Shown piece by piece: positions 9,329-18,801 of a DNA stretch of 64,000 nt. The position numbers were made by a program, and so were the translations under genes. Origin of the DNA: an uncultured Luteimonas sp. (GTDB lineage Bacteria > Pseudomonadota > Gammaproteobacteria > Xanthomonadales > Xanthomonadaceae); contig CALLKI010000039.1 of NCBI GenBank assembly GCA_938008415.1, forward strand, positions 62,001 to 126,000. The letters run 5' to 3'. The notes beneath the pieces are model-generated. The model did no database searches, was not told the origin of the DNA, and worked only from the letters and a program-made list of their open reading frames with translations. Positions within the stretch are counted from its first letter, which is position 1, and each line of letters opens with the position of its first letter.

Positions 9329-9978
9329 CAGTTGGCCCCTCCTTCCGCGGCGCCGGCTTCCCCGGCGGGCGCCTCCACCGCCGGCTTCTCCGCCGGCATG
9401 CTGACCATCCGGATCCGGTCCTGAGCCCGGGTCCGGGCCTGTTCCGCGGGATTCTGGTGCTTGGTGCCCTCGCGGCGGCGCAAGGTCAGCGTCACCGCGG
9501 CGATCACCGCCACCGTCAGGATCAGCGCGGCGACCTCGAACGGCAGCAGGAAGTCGGTGAACAGGCGGCGGGCCAGCCAGACCGTGTTCGACACGCCCTC
9601 GGCCTCGGCCGGGTCGGCCGCGAACGGCGTGGTCCGCGCCTTCACCCCGATCAGCGCCAGGATCTCGAGCAGCATCGCCACCGCGACCACCAGCCCGACC
9701 GGCAGGTAGCGCACGTAGCCCTCGCGCAGCGGCACCAGGTCCACGTCGACCATCATCACCACGAACAGGAACAGCACCATCACCGCGCCGACGTAGACCA
9801 GAACCAGGGCCACGCCGAGGAACTCGGCGCCGGCCAGGATCCAGGTGCAGGCCACGCTGAAGAAGGTCAGCACCAGGAACAGCGCGGAGTGGACCGGGTT
9901 GCGCGCGGTGATCACCGCGAGCGCGGAGCCGACGGTCACCGCGGCGAAGACTAGGAATGCGAGCAGTGCGAAGTCCAT
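9328..9978 (-). CDS. nuoJ: NADH-quinone oxidoreductase subunit J
   Basis: NuoJ is a five-helix membrane subunit of complex I near the quinone chamber. It has 216 residues, starting MDFALLAFLVFAAVTVGSAL. The conserved pi-bulge helix region VLVYVGAVMVLFLFVVMM lies near residues 55-72. A hydrophilic Ala/Glu-rich C-terminal tail of about 45 residues is longer than a minimal NuoJ and looks unstructured. It is 3 bp from nuoI and shares one base with nuoK. Confidence 0.95.
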   Translation of the reverse strand: MDFALLAFLVFAAVTVGSALAVITARNPVHSALFLVLTFFSVACTWILAGAEFLGVALVLVYVGAVMVLFLFVVMMVDVDLVPLREGYVRYLPVGLVVAVAMLLEILALIGVKARTTPFAADPAEAEGVSNTVWLARRLFTDFLLPFEVAALILTVAVIAAVTLTLRRREGTKHQNPAEQARTRAQDRIRMVSMPAEKPAVEAPAGEAGAAEGGAN

Positions 9979-9981
9979 GGC

Positions 9982-10470
9982 TTACCTGTAGGCGGCGTCG
10001 GCGGCGCGGCGCTCGGCGATCTCGGCCTCGAACCGGTCGCCCAACGCCAGCAGTTGCGGCTTGGTCAGGATGTTCTCGCCGCGCTTCTCGAAGTGGTACT
10101 CGTGGATGTGGGTCTCGACGATCGAGTCCACCGGGCACGATTCCTCGCAGAAGCCGCAGTAGATGCACTTGAACAGGTCGATCTCGTAGCGCGTGGTGCG
10201 GCGGGTGCCATCGGCACGCGGCTCGGAATCGATGGTGATCGCGAGCGCCGGGCACACCGCCTCGCACAGCTTGCAGGCGATGCAGCGCTCCTCCCCGTTC
10301 GGATAGCGCCGCAGGGCATGCAGGCCGCGGAACCGCGGCGACTGCGGCGTCTTCTCCATCGGGTACATCAGCGTGTACTTCGGACGGAACAGGTATTTCA
10401 GGGTCAGCCACAGTCCTGCCAGCAGCTCCAGCAGGAACAGGCTCCTGAACCAGGAAGCGATCTTGCCCAT
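9982..10470 (-). CDS. nuoI: NADH-quinone oxidoreductase subunit I (two 4Fe-4S ferredoxin)
   Basis: NuoI passes electrons through clusters N6a and N6b toward NuoB. The 162 residues contain the two ferredoxin motifs CIACKLCEAVCP and CIYCGFCEESCP, after an amphipathic N-terminal helix (SWFRSLFLLELLAGLWLTLK) that docks on the membrane arm. I chose the ATG at 10470, which makes TGATG with the nuoH stop and has GAGG ten bases upstream. The GTG just before it (10473) is the alternative. Confidence 0.96.
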   Translation of the reverse strand: MGKIASWFRSLFLLELLAGLWLTLKYLFRPKYTLMYPMEKTPQSPRFRGLHALRRYPNGEERCIACKLCEAVCPALAITIDSEPRADGTRRTTRYEIDLFKCIYCGFCEESCPVDSIVETHIHEYHFEKRGENILTKPQLLALGDRFEAEIAERRAADAAYR

Positions 10471-11567
10471 CACGCGCCCGCCTCGAACACGCCGAAATAA
10501 GCCATCAGAGCCACCACCACGATCCAGGCGATGCTCAGCGGAATGAACACCTTCCAGCCCAGCCGCATGATCTGGTCATAACGGTAGCGCGGGAACGACG
10601 CGCGGAACCAGATGAAGCAGCTGGCGAAGAAGAACACCTTCGCGAACAGCCACCACCAGCCATCGCCGAGCAGCGTGCCCAGTACCGGCACGTCCGGGAT
10701 CCACGCCGCCGGGACCGGGGACAACCAGCCTCCAAGGAAGAAGATCGAGGTCAGGAAGCTGACCAGGATCATGTTCGCGTATTCCGCCAGGAAGAACAGC
10801 GCGAACGCCGAACCGGAGTACTCGACCATGTGGCCGGCCACGATCTCCGACTCGCCCTCGACCACGTCGAACGGCGCGCGGTTGGTCTCGGCCACGCCGG
10901 AGACGAAGTAGATCACGAACAGTGGCAGCATCGGCAGGATGAACCACTCCAGCGCACCGGCGTCGCCGGACTGCGCCATCACGATCTCGGTGAGGTTCAG
11001 GCTGCCGGCGCCGACCATCACGCCGACCAGCGCGAAGCCCATCGCGATCTCGTAGCTGACCATCTGCGCGGCCGAGCGCATCGCGCCGAGGAAGGCGTAC
11101 TTCGAGTTCGACGCCCAGCCGGCGATGATGATGCCGTAGATGCCCATCGAGGTCATCGCCAGCAGGTACAGCAGGCCGGCGTTGGCGTTCGACAGCACCA
11201 TCTTCGCGTCGAACGGCACCACCGCCCAGGCCGCGAACGAGGGAGCCAGCACGATCAGCGGCGCGAGCACGTACAGGACCTTGTGCGCGTTGGTCGGCTG
11301 GATGACCTCCTTGAACAGGAGCTTGAACACGTCGGCGAAGGCCTGCAGCACGCCCCAGCCCACGTACATCGGCCCGTGGCGCACGTGCATCCAGCCGATC
11401 AGCTTGCGCTCCCAGACCACGTAGAAGGCCACCGCCAGGATCACCGGCACGGCGATCACCAGGATCTTCAGCACGATCCAGATCACGACGCCCAGCCAGC
11501 CCAGTGACATCAGCCCGTCGTGCATGGGCTGGAGGATGTTGCCCAGGAAGGTCGCGGTATCGCTCAT
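10470..11567 (-). CDS. nuoH: NADH-quinone oxidoreductase subunit H
   Basis: NuoH is the eight-helix subunit that forms the quinone-binding chamber at the junction of the two complex I arms. The 365 residues include the family signatures ERKLIGWMHVRHGPMYVG and SEIVAGHMVEYSGSAFALFF, and the acidic loop ETNRAPFDVVEGES. The start MSDTATFLGN overlaps the nuoG stop by four bases (ATGA at 11567-11564). An upstream in-frame ATG would run into nuoG and is unlikely. Confidence 0.97.
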   Translation of the reverse strand: MSDTATFLGNILQPMHDGLMSLGWLGVVIWIVLKILVIAVPVILAVAFYVVWERKLIGWMHVRHGPMYVGWGVLQAFADVFKLLFKEVIQPTNAHKVLYVLAPLIVLAPSFAAWAVVPFDAKMVLSNANAGLLYLLAMTSMGIYGIIIAGWASNSKYAFLGAMRSAAQMVSYEIAMGFALVGVMVGAGSLNLTEIVMAQSGDAGALEWFILPMLPLFVIYFVSGVAETNRAPFDVVEGESEIVAGHMVEYSGSAFALFFLAEYANMILVSFLTSIFFLGGWLSPVPAAWIPDVPVLGTLLGDGWWWLFAKVFFFASCFIWFRASFPRYRYDQIMRLGWKVFIPLSIAWIVVVALMAYFGVFEAGA

Positions 11568-13828
11568 GCCGCCCTCACTTCGACACGGCCGCCGCCGAGC
11601 GCGGCGGTCGCCCCGTAACCGGATTCCAGCCACGCCACGCCGCGCGCGACGGCGGCACTGACCACGACCGGCAGCGTCGCCGTGCCGGCGGCGTTGGTCA
11701 CCTTCGCCATCGCGCCCGTGGAAAGGCCGGCAGCGCTGGCGTCATCGGGATGCAGGGTGACGCGCGGGCCGGCGGTCAACGGATGCGCCTGCAGCGCGGA
11801 CGCGCGGCGCACCAGCGCGTCCACGCGATAGATCGCCTGCGACACGGCCAGCTCGAGGCTGCCCTCGCCCGCCTGCAGGCGGCTGCCGGACTTCACCTCC
11901 ACCTGGCGCGGCGCGATGCCCGCGCGCAGCCCGGCGAGGTCGGTGAAGTCGAAGCCCACAAGCCCCAGCTCGGCGCCAAGCGCACGCAGGACCTTCCAGC
12001 CCTGACGGGCGTCGCCGGGCAGCCTGCCCGCGGCCACGGCCTGCTGGTCGATGCCGTCGAGGTTGGTCAAGGTGGCGTCGTTCTCGAACAGGGTCGCGAT
12101 CGGCAGGATCACATCGGCCACGCGCCGCGTGGACTCGCAGGCGAAGTGGCTGAACGCGACGACCTTCGCGCCGCCCAGTGCCTTCAGCGCGGTCATCTGG
12201 TCGGCGAAGTCCAGGCCCGGCTCGATGCCGTACAGCACGTAGGCGCTGCGCGGCTCGGCCAGCATCGCGATCGCGTCGCGCGCGGACGGCAGCACGCCAT
12301 GACGGGTCAGGCCCAGCGCGTTGGCGCCCTGCGGGATACGGTTGACCGCGCCGTTGCACGCGGCCGCGAACGCCGCCGCGGCGGCGCGGATCCCGGCCGC
12401 GTGCAGGCCGTTCTCGGCCACCGCGCCGACGATCACCACCACCCGGTTGGCACCGGCGACGGCGGACGCCAGCCCTGACGAACCCAGGGCGCCGGCCAGC
12501 TGCGATGGCGGGACGATCGTCCTGCTGGCGACGTCGAACGCGAACTCGAAGTCCACCGGGTTGACCACGTGCACCTTCGCGCCGCGGCGCCAGGCCTTGC
12601 GCACGCGCTGGTGCAGCAGCGGCACCTCATGACGGAGGTTGGAGCCGACGATGACGATGGCGTCAGCCTGCTCGATCTCGGCGACCGGCACCGCGAACTG
12701 CGCCGCGGCGGCGCCATCGGACAGGTCGCGCTGCGCGATGCGGTGGTCGAGGTTGCCGGTGCCCAGGCCCTCGGCCAGGCGCACCAGCAGCGCGCCCTCC
12801 TCGTTCGAGGTCGCCGGGTGTACCAGGATGCCGAGGCTGTCGCCGGCGTTCCCGCGCAGGATCCGCGCGGCCTGCGCCAGCGCCTCCTCCCAGCTCGCCT
12901 CGCGCCAGTCGCCATCGTCCCCGTTGGACGCGACGCGGACCATCGGCCTGAGCGCGCGGTCGGCCGCGTACAGGCCCTGGTGCGAGTAGCGGTCGCGGTC
13001 GGACAGCCAGCACTCGTTGACCGCCTCGTTGCTGCGCGGGACCGCACGCAGAACCTCGCCGCGGCGGGAATGGGAGTGCAGGAACAGGTTGCTGCCCAGC
13101 GCGTCGTGCCAGCCCAGCGATTCGCGCGCGACCAGTTCCCACGGGCGTGCGCGGAAGCGGAACACCTTGTTGGTCAGTGCGCCCACCGGGCAGACGTCGA
13201 TCACGTTGCCGGACAGCTCGGTGGTCAGCGGCTTGCCGTCGTAGGTGCCGATCTGCAGGTTCTCGCCCCGGTACATGCCGCCCAGCTCGTAGGTGCCGGC
13301 GACCTCCGCTGTGAAGCGGATGCAGCGCGTGCACTGGATGCAGCGCGTCATCTCGGTAGCGACCAGCGGTCCGAGGTCCTCGTCGGGCACCACGCGCTTG
13401 CGCTCGTTGAAACGGCTGACCGAGCGGCCATAGCCAAGCGACAGGTCCTGCAGCTCGCACTCGCCACCCTGGTCGCAGATCGGGCAGTCGAGCGGATGGT
13501 TGATCAGCAGGAACTCCATCACGTTCCGCTGCGCCTTCAGCGCCTTCTCGTTGCGCGTGAAGACCTTCATCCCGTCCGCCACCGGCGTGGCGCACGCCGG
13601 CGAGGGCTTGGGCGCGGAGCGGCCGCCGACCTCGGTGTCCACCAGGCACATGCGGCAGTTGGCCGCGATCGGCAGCTTCTCGTGGTAGCAGAAACGCGGG
13701 ATCGGGATGCCCGCCCGGTCGGCCACCTGGATGATCATCGCGCCCTTGGGCGCGGCCAGCTCGACGCCGTCGATGTAGACGGTGACGTGGTCCGGCGGGA
13801 GGTTCGGATTGACCGGCTGCGCGCTCAT
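11564..13828 (-). CDS. nuoG: NADH-quinone oxidoreductase subunit G
   Basis: NuoG is the largest peripheral subunit and holds several iron-sulfur clusters of the electron chain. In its 754 residues the N-terminal 2Fe-2S ligands appear in FCYH...ANCRMCLVD. The His/Cys 4Fe-4S set is at HPLDCPICDQGGECELQDL and a further ferredoxin-like cluster at MTRCIQCTRCIRF with VCPVGALT. A molybdopterin-oxidoreductase-like domain without an active cofactor site makes up the rest. It overlaps nuoF and nuoH by four bases each. Confidence 0.97.
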   Translation of the reverse strand: MSAQPVNPNLPPDHVTVYIDGVELAAPKGAMIIQVADRAGIPIPRFCYHEKLPIAANCRMCLVDTEVGGRSAPKPSPACATPVADGMKVFTRNEKALKAQRNVMEFLLINHPLDCPICDQGGECELQDLSLGYGRSVSRFNERKRVVPDEDLGPLVATEMTRCIQCTRCIRFTAEVAGTYELGGMYRGENLQIGTYDGKPLTTELSGNVIDVCPVGALTNKVFRFRARPWELVARESLGWHDALGSNLFLHSHSRRGEVLRAVPRSNEAVNECWLSDRDRYSHQGLYAADRALRPMVRVASNGDDGDWREASWEEALAQAARILRGNAGDSLGILVHPATSNEEGALLVRLAEGLGTGNLDHRIAQRDLSDGAAAAQFAVPVAEIEQADAIVIVGSNLRHEVPLLHQRVRKAWRRGAKVHVVNPVDFEFAFDVASRTIVPPSQLAGALGSSGLASAVAGANRVVVIVGAVAENGLHAAGIRAAAAAFAAACNGAVNRIPQGANALGLTRHGVLPSARDAIAMLAEPRSAYVLYGIEPGLDFADQMTALKALGGAKVVAFSHFACESTRRVADVILPIATLFENDATLTNLDGIDQQAVAAGRLPGDARQGWKVLRALGAELGLVGFDFTDLAGLRAGIAPRQVEVKSGSRLQAGEGSLELAVSQAIYRVDALVRRASALQAHPLTAGPRVTLHPDDASAAGLSTGAMAKVTNAAGTATLPVVVSAAVARGVAWLESGYGATAALGGGRVEVRAA

Positions 13829-15195
13829 GCCGTCGCCTCCGAGGTCCGGGCCAGCGTGCCAGCAAGCTCGTCGTCGACGTAGAAGCGCTTGTTCACGATG
13901 GCGTATTCGAATTCATGCCAGAAGTGGCGCAGGAAACCCTGCACCGGCCAGGCCGCCGCCTCGCCGAAGGCGCAGATGGTGTGGCCCTCGATCTGCCCCG
14001 CCGCGGTGCGCAGCATGTGCAGGTCCTCGATCGTGGCCTCCATGTTCACGATCCGGGTCAGCAGGCGGTACATCCAGCCGGTGCCCTCGCGGCAGGGGGT
14101 GCACTGGCCGCAGCTTTCCTTGTAGTAGAAGCGCGCGATCCGGTGGCAGGCGCGGACCATGCAGGTGGTGTGGTCCATGACGATGACCGCGCCCGAACCG
14201 AGGCCGGAACCGGCCTTCTGGATCGAGTCGTAGTCCATGGTCAGGCCCATCATCACCTCGCCCGGCAGCACCGGCATCGAGGAACCGCCCGGGATCACCG
14301 CCTTGATGCGGTTGCCGTTGCGCACGCCACCGGCCATCTCCAGCAGCTCGGCGAAAGGCGTGCCGAGGCGGATCTCGTAGTTGCCCGGCCGGTTCACGTG
14401 GCCGGAAACCGAGAAGATCTTGCAGCCGCCGTTGTTCGGCTTGCCGAGGTTCATGAACCACTCGGGGCCGTTGCGGATGATCGCCGGCACCGAGGCGTAG
14501 GTCTCGGTGTTGTTGATCGTGGTCGGCCTGCCGTACAGGCCGAAGTTGGCCGGGAACGGCGGCTTGAAGCGCGGCTGGCCCTTCTTGCCCTCCAGCGACT
14601 CCATCAGCGCGGTTTCCTCGCCGCAGATGTAGGCACCGGCGCCGAGCACGTTGAAGATGTCGATGTCCACGCCCGAGCCGAGGATGTTCCTGCCCAGCCA
14701 GCCATGCGCGTAGGCCTCGGCGCGGGCTTCCTCGATGTGCTCGAACGGCTCGTGGTGGAACTCGCCGCGCAGGTAGTTGTAGCCGACGGTCGCGCCCGTG
14801 GCGTAGCACGCGATCGCCATGCCCTCGAGCACGGCGTGCGGGTTGAAGCGCAGGATGTCACGGTCCTTGCACGTACCGGGCTCGGACTCGTCCGAGTTGC
14901 ACAGGATGTACTTCTGGCCGGGGACGTTGCGCGGCATGAAGCTCCACTTCAGGCCGGTCGGGAAGCCCGCGCCGCCGCGGCCGCGCAGGCCCGACTGCTT
15001 GACCATCTCGACGACCTGCTCCGGCGGGATCTTCTCGGTCAGGATCTTCCGCAGCGCCTGGTAGCCACCGACCTTCAGGTAGTTCTCGTACGACCACGGC
15101 TTGTCGAAGTGCAGCGTGGTGTAGACGGCCTGGTGTTCCTTCGGCGCGGGGCCGACGGGACCGTAGCCTTCCGATTGGTGCGAATGCCCTGCCAT
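13825..15195 (-). CDS. nuoF: NADH-quinone oxidoreductase subunit F (NADH/FMN)
   Basis: NuoF takes the hydride from NADH on FMN and passes electrons to cluster N3. The 456 residues carry the glycine-rich nucleotide-binding stretch GRGGAGFPTGLKWSF, the FMN site segment with GAGAYICGEETALMESLEG, and the N3 motif ESCGQCTPCREGT. The start MAGHSHQSEGYGPVG at 15195 shares one base with the nuoE stop (TGATG). A short His/Ser-rich N-terminal extension precedes the conserved domain. Confidence 0.97.
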   Translation of the reverse strand: MAGHSHQSEGYGPVGPAPKEHQAVYTTLHFDKPWSYENYLKVGGYQALRKILTEKIPPEQVVEMVKQSGLRGRGGAGFPTGLKWSFMPRNVPGQKYILCNSDESEPGTCKDRDILRFNPHAVLEGMAIACYATGATVGYNYLRGEFHHEPFEHIEEARAEAYAHGWLGRNILGSGVDIDIFNVLGAGAYICGEETALMESLEGKKGQPRFKPPFPANFGLYGRPTTINNTETYASVPAIIRNGPEWFMNLGKPNNGGCKIFSVSGHVNRPGNYEIRLGTPFAELLEMAGGVRNGNRIKAVIPGGSSMPVLPGEVMMGLTMDYDSIQKAGSGLGSGAVIVMDHTTCMVRACHRIARFYYKESCGQCTPCREGTGWMYRLLTRIVNMEATIEDLHMLRTAAGQIEGHTICAFGEAAAWPVQGFLRHFWHEFEYAIVNKRFYVDDELAGTLARTSEATA

Positions 15196-15722
15196 CACTT
15201 CAACCCGTCCAGCAGCTCGTCCACCTTCTCGATGGTGAGCTTCTCGTGGTAGTGCCCGTTGATCACGACCACCGGCGCGCCGCAGCATGCGGCCACGCAC
15301 TCTTCCTCGCGCTTGAGGTAGATGCGCCCGTCGGCGGTGGATTCACCCAGCTTGCAGCCAAGCTTCTTCTCGGCGTGGGCGACCAGCTCCTCGGCGCCGT
15401 TGAGCCAGCAGCTGATGTTGGTGCAGAACGCCACGTTGTTGCGGCCGACCGGCCTGGTCTCGAACATCGAGTAGAAGGTGGCCACCTCGTAGGCCCACAC
15501 CGGGGGGATGTCGAGGTACTTGGCCACCGCCGCGATCAGCTCGTCGGTCAGCCAGCCACCGTTCTGCTCCTGCGCCGCGAACAGCCCCTGCAGCACCGCC
15601 GAACGCTTGCGGTCCGGCGGGAACTTGGTCAGCCAGTGGTCGATGTGGGCGCGAGTCCTGTCGCTCAGCACCTGCATCGGGTCGACGTTGCGCGTCTTCT
15701 CGAAGTTGCCCGTCGCTTTCAT
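15195..15722 (-). CDS. nuoE: NADH-quinone oxidoreductase subunit E
   Basis: NuoE is the thioredoxin-fold subunit with 2Fe-2S cluster N1a next to FMN in NuoF. It has 175 residues. The four cluster cysteines are in FCTNISC and EECVAACCGAP, within the order C-x4-C ... C-x3-C. The ATG at 15722 starts MKATGNFEKTRNVDPMQVL. It is 4 bp from nuoD and shares one base with nuoF, consistent with coupled synthesis of the NADH module. Confidence 0.96.
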   Translation of the reverse strand: MKATGNFEKTRNVDPMQVLSDRTRAHIDHWLTKFPPDRKRSAVLQGLFAAQEQNGGWLTDELIAAVAKYLDIPPVWAYEVATFYSMFETRPVGRNNVAFCTNISCWLNGAEELVAHAEKKLGCKLGESTADGRIYLKREEECVAACCGAPVVVINGHYHEKLTIEKVDELLDGLK

Positions 15723-15726
15723 CGCA

Positions 15727-17043
15727 TCACCTGTCGATTTCGCCGAACACGATGTCGTAGGTGCCGATCATCGCCACCACGTCCGACAGCATGTGCCCCC
15801 TCACGACCGCGTCCATGGACGACAGGTGGGCGAAGCCGGGCGCGCGAAGGTGCACGCGGAACGGCTTGTTGGCGCCGTCGCTGACCAGGTAGCAGCCGAA
15901 CTCGCCCTTGGGCGCCTCGACCGCGCAGTAGGTCTCGCCGGCGGGAACGCAATAGCCCTCCGAGAACAGCTTGAAGTGGTGGATCAGCGCTTCCATGTCG
16001 TCCTTCATCTCCTCGCGGGAGGGAGGCGCGACCTTGTAGTTGTCCACCATCACCGGGCCCGGGTTGGCCTTCAGCCACTTCACGCACTGCTGGATGATCC
16101 GGTTGGACTGGCGCATCTCCGCCACCCGGACCAGGTAGCGGTCGTAGCAGTCGCCGTTGACGCCGACCGGGACGTCGAAGTCCACCTCTGCGTACTTGGC
16201 GTACGGCTGCTTCTTGCGCAGGTCCCACGCGATGCCCGAGCCGCGCAGCATCGGCCCGGTCATGCCCCAGGCCAGCGCCTTCTCCGGCTCGATCACGCCG
16301 ATGCCGACGGTGCGCTGCTTCCAGATGCGGTTGTCGGTCAGCAGCGTCTCGTACTCGTCGATCCGCTTCGGGAAGTCCTGGGTGAAAGCCTCCAGGAAGT
16401 CCAGCATCGAGCCTTCGCGCCACTCGTTGAAGCGCTTGAGCTTCCTGCCCTTGCGCCACGGCGACTCGCGGTACCTGGGCATGCGGTCCGGCAGGTCGCG
16501 GTACACGCCGCCCGGGCGGTAGTAGGTGGCGTGCATGCGCGCGCCCGACACCGCCTCGTACACGTCCATCAGCTCCTCGCGCTCGCGGAACGCGTACAGG
16601 AACACCGCCATCGCACCGAGGTCGAGCGCGTTCGAACCGATCCACATCAGGTGGTTCAGGATGCGCGTGATCTCGTCGAACATCGTCCGGATCCACTGCG
16701 CGCGCTCGGGCGGCTCGATGCCCAGCAGGGTCTCGATGGCACGCACGTAGGCATGCTCGTTGCACATCATCGAGACGTAGTCGAGGCGGTCCATGTAGCC
16801 GATCGACTGGTTGAACGGCTTGGACTCGGCCAGCTTCTCGGTACCGCGGTGGAGCAGGCCGATGTGCGGGTCGGCGCGCTGCACCACCTCGCCGTCCATT
16901 TCCAGGATCAGGCGCAGCACGCCGTGCGCGGACGGGTGCTGCGGGCCGAAGTTCATGGTGTAGTTGCGGATCTCCTGCCGCGACGCGGCGGGACCGCTGG
17001 CCGCGGGGACGGCGGCCTGCTGAACAGGAGAAGTCGTGTTCAT
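15727..17043 (-). CDS. nuoD: NADH-quinone oxidoreductase subunit D
   Basis: NuoD, the 49-kDa-type subunit, forms the quinone site with NuoB. The 438 residues show NYTMNFGPQHPSAHGVLRL near the N-terminus with the quinone-site His, and the C-terminal GEIDR end. An Ala/Pro-rich leader of about 24 residues precedes the core. It is a separate gene from nuoC, unlike the fused nuoCD of E. coli. It overlaps nuoC by four bases (ATGA). Confidence 0.97.
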   Translation of the reverse strand: MNTTSPVQQAAVPAASGPAASRQEIRNYTMNFGPQHPSAHGVLRLILEMDGEVVQRADPHIGLLHRGTEKLAESKPFNQSIGYMDRLDYVSMMCNEHAYVRAIETLLGIEPPERAQWIRTMFDEITRILNHLMWIGSNALDLGAMAVFLYAFREREELMDVYEAVSGARMHATYYRPGGVYRDLPDRMPRYRESPWRKGRKLKRFNEWREGSMLDFLEAFTQDFPKRIDEYETLLTDNRIWKQRTVGIGVIEPEKALAWGMTGPMLRGSGIAWDLRKKQPYAKYAEVDFDVPVGVNGDCYDRYLVRVAEMRQSNRIIQQCVKWLKANPGPVMVDNYKVAPPSREEMKDDMEALIHHFKLFSEGYCVPAGETYCAVEAPKGEFGCYLVSDGANKPFRVHLRAPGFAHLSSMDAVVRGHMLSDVVAMIGTYDIVFGEIDR

Positions 17044-17792
17044 TTCGCCTCCCCCGCCCTGCGCTCGTTCCGCTCGCCGGCGGCGGTCGCATAGCGGGCG
17101 TCGTTGCGGATCACACGGGGCACGTTCACCCTCGGCTCGACCGAGGTGACCGGCTCGTAGACGACGCGCTGCTTCCCGGGGTCGTAGCGCACCTCGACGT
17201 TGCCGATCAGGGGGAAGTCCTTGCGGAACGGATGACCGACGAAGCCGTAGTCGGTCAGGATCCGGCGCAGGTCCGGGTGCCCGGTGAAGACGATGCCGAA
17301 CAGGTCGAACGCCTCGCGCTCGAACCAGTTCGCGACCGGCCAGATGCCGGTGAGCGAGGACACCACCGGCAGGTCGTCGTCGGGCGCGAAACAGGTCACG
17401 CGCAGGCGGCGGTTGTGCTGCACCGACAGCAGCTGGGCGACGGCGGCGAAGCGGCGCTCGGGCGCCCGGATCTCGCCCTCGCCCCGCGGCGTCTGCTGCG
17501 AGGGGCGCTCGCCCCAGCGGAAGCGGCCGACGTTGCGGCCCTCGACGCCCCGGCTGAAGCCCTCGGACGAGACGTCGGTGTCCCATTCGTCACAGCCATA
17601 GCCGAGGTAGTCGACGCCGCACAGATCGATCAACTGCTCGAAGCCGAACTCGTCCCGCAGCGCGCGGCAGGTCTCCAGCCAGTCGCCACGGGTGGTGATG
17701 CCGACCTCGCCACGCGGCAGCGCGACGGTGACGTCGGCGTCCGGGAAACGCGCGCGCAGGCGCTCGGCGAAAGCGGTCGCGGTCTCAGCCAT
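17040..17792 (-). CDS. nuoC: NADH-quinone oxidoreductase subunit C
   Basis: NuoC, the 30-kDa-type subunit, supports assembly of the quinone module. It has 250 residues. The family signature is EREAFDLFGIVFTGHPDLRR (about 155-175), followed by GHPFRKDFPL. The loop between the two halves (GFSRGVEGRNVGRFRWGERP) is longer than in compact NuoC proteins. It overlaps nuoB by eight bases and nuoD by four. Confidence 0.95.
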   Translation of the reverse strand: MAETATAFAERLRARFPDADVTVALPRGEVGITTRGDWLETCRALRDEFGFEQLIDLCGVDYLGYGCDEWDTDVSSEGFSRGVEGRNVGRFRWGERPSQQTPRGEGEIRAPERRFAAVAQLLSVQHNRRLRVTCFAPDDDLPVVSSLTGIWPVANWFEREAFDLFGIVFTGHPDLRRILTDYGFVGHPFRKDFPLIGNVEVRYDPGKQRVVYEPVTSVEPRVNVPRVIRNDARYATAAGERNERRAGEAK

Positions 17793-18372
17793 TGCGCAGC
17801 CCCGTCTTCTGCTCGCCGAAGTTGGTGCTCCGGCGGATCTTCTTCTGCAGCTGCAGGATGCCGTAGACCAGCGCCTCGGCGGTCGGCGGGCAGCCCGGGA
17901 CGTAGACGTCCACCGGGACGACGCGGTCACAGCCGCGGACCACCGAATACGAGTAGTGGTAGTAGCCGCCGCCATTGGCGCAGCTGCCCATCGAGATCAC
18001 CCATTTCGGGTCGGGCATCTGGTCGTAGACCTTGCGCAGCGCGGGGGCCATCTTGTTGACCAGGGTCCCGGCCACGATCATCACGTCGGACTGGCGCGGC
18101 GACGGGCGGAACACCACGCCGTAGCGGTCAAGGTCCAGGCGCGCGGCGCCGGCGTGCATCATCTCCACGGCGCAGCAGGCCAGGCCGAAGGTCATCGGCC
18201 ACATCGAGCCGGTGCGCGCCCAGTTCAGCAGCACATCCAAGCTGGTGGTGACGAACCCCTGCTCGAGCAGCGGGTTGTCGCCGGCGGGCCGCAGGATGTC
18301 GTCGACGCGGCCTTCGGGCAACGGGTTGCTGGCCGAATCCGCGAGCCCGCGAATGGCCTGGATCACTCCCAT
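17785..18372 (-). CDS. nuoB: NADH-quinone oxidoreductase subunit B
   Basis: NuoB holds the terminal cluster N2 that reduces quinone. The N2 ligands appear as the tandem cysteines in GLACCAVEMM and the later cysteines in GSCANGGGYY and VYVPGCPPTAEAL. I chose MGVIQAIRGL at 18372 (195 residues) because relatives begin there; an upstream in-frame ATG at 18393 would overlap nuoA by 31 bases. With the chosen start the overlap is 10 bases. Confidence 0.96.
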   Translation of the reverse strand: MGVIQAIRGLADSASNPLPEGRVDDILRPAGDNPLLEQGFVTTSLDVLLNWARTGSMWPMTFGLACCAVEMMHAGAARLDLDRYGVVFRPSPRQSDVMIVAGTLVNKMAPALRKVYDQMPDPKWVISMGSCANGGGYYHYSYSVVRGCDRVVPVDVYVPGCPPTAEALVYGILQLQKKIRRSTNFGEQKTGLRNG

Positions 18373-18719
18373 TCGAGCGCTCCCTTCTTCCACACGTAGA
18401 TGAAGCCGAGCAAGAGCATGCCGGCGAACAGGCCCATCTCGACCAGGCCCAGCGGGCCAAGCTCACGGAACACCGTGGCCCAGGGCACGATGAAGATGAT
18501 TTCCAGGTCGAAGATGATGAACTGGATCGCGATGAGGTAGTAGCGCACGTCGAACTGCATGCGCGCGTCCTCGAACGCGTCGAAGCCGCACTCGTACGCC
18601 GACAGCTTCTCGCTGGTTGGACGCTTGGGGCCGAGGAGGTTGCCGATCACCAGCAACGCGGCGCCGATACCGGTGGCAACGATCAGGAACAGCAGGGTCG
18701 GCAGGTATTCGGCCAGCAC
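18363..18719 (-). CDS. nuoA: NADH-quinone oxidoreductase subunit A (GTG start)
   Basis: NuoA is a three-helix membrane subunit at the complex I arm junction and the first gene of the operon. The 118 residues carry the signature KLSAYECGFDAFEDARMQFDVRYY and IIFDLEIIFIVPWA. The start codon is GTG at 18719-18717. An inverted repeat GGCCGCC-tt-GGCGGCC (18742-18757) lies close upstream in the leader. The promoter of the operon is not clear, and read-through from secG and tRNA-Leu is possible. Confidence 0.96.
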   Translation of the reverse strand: MLAEYLPTLLFLIVATGIGAALLVIGNLLGPKRPTSEKLSAYECGFDAFEDARMQFDVRYYLIAIQFIIFDLEIIFIVPWATVFRELGPLGLVEMGLFAGMLLLGFIYVWKKGALEWE

Positions 18720-18763
18720 TCTCGTTGTTCTCTTCGTAACCGGCCGCCTTGGCGGCCATGACA

Positions 18764-18791
18764 GGGGCGTCCCGCCATCGCGGGACGCCCC
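18764..18791 (-). terminator. Strong hairpin between tRNA-Leu and nuoA
   Basis: A perfect 12-bp stem GGGGCGTCCCGC/GCGGGACGCCCC has a four-base loop and lies 11 bases after the tRNA-Leu 3' end. It has no clear T-run, so it may be a weak or Rho-assisted terminator, or a structure in the nuo leader. Confidence 0.5.
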
Positions 18792-18801
18792 CTCCGGTGA
18801 A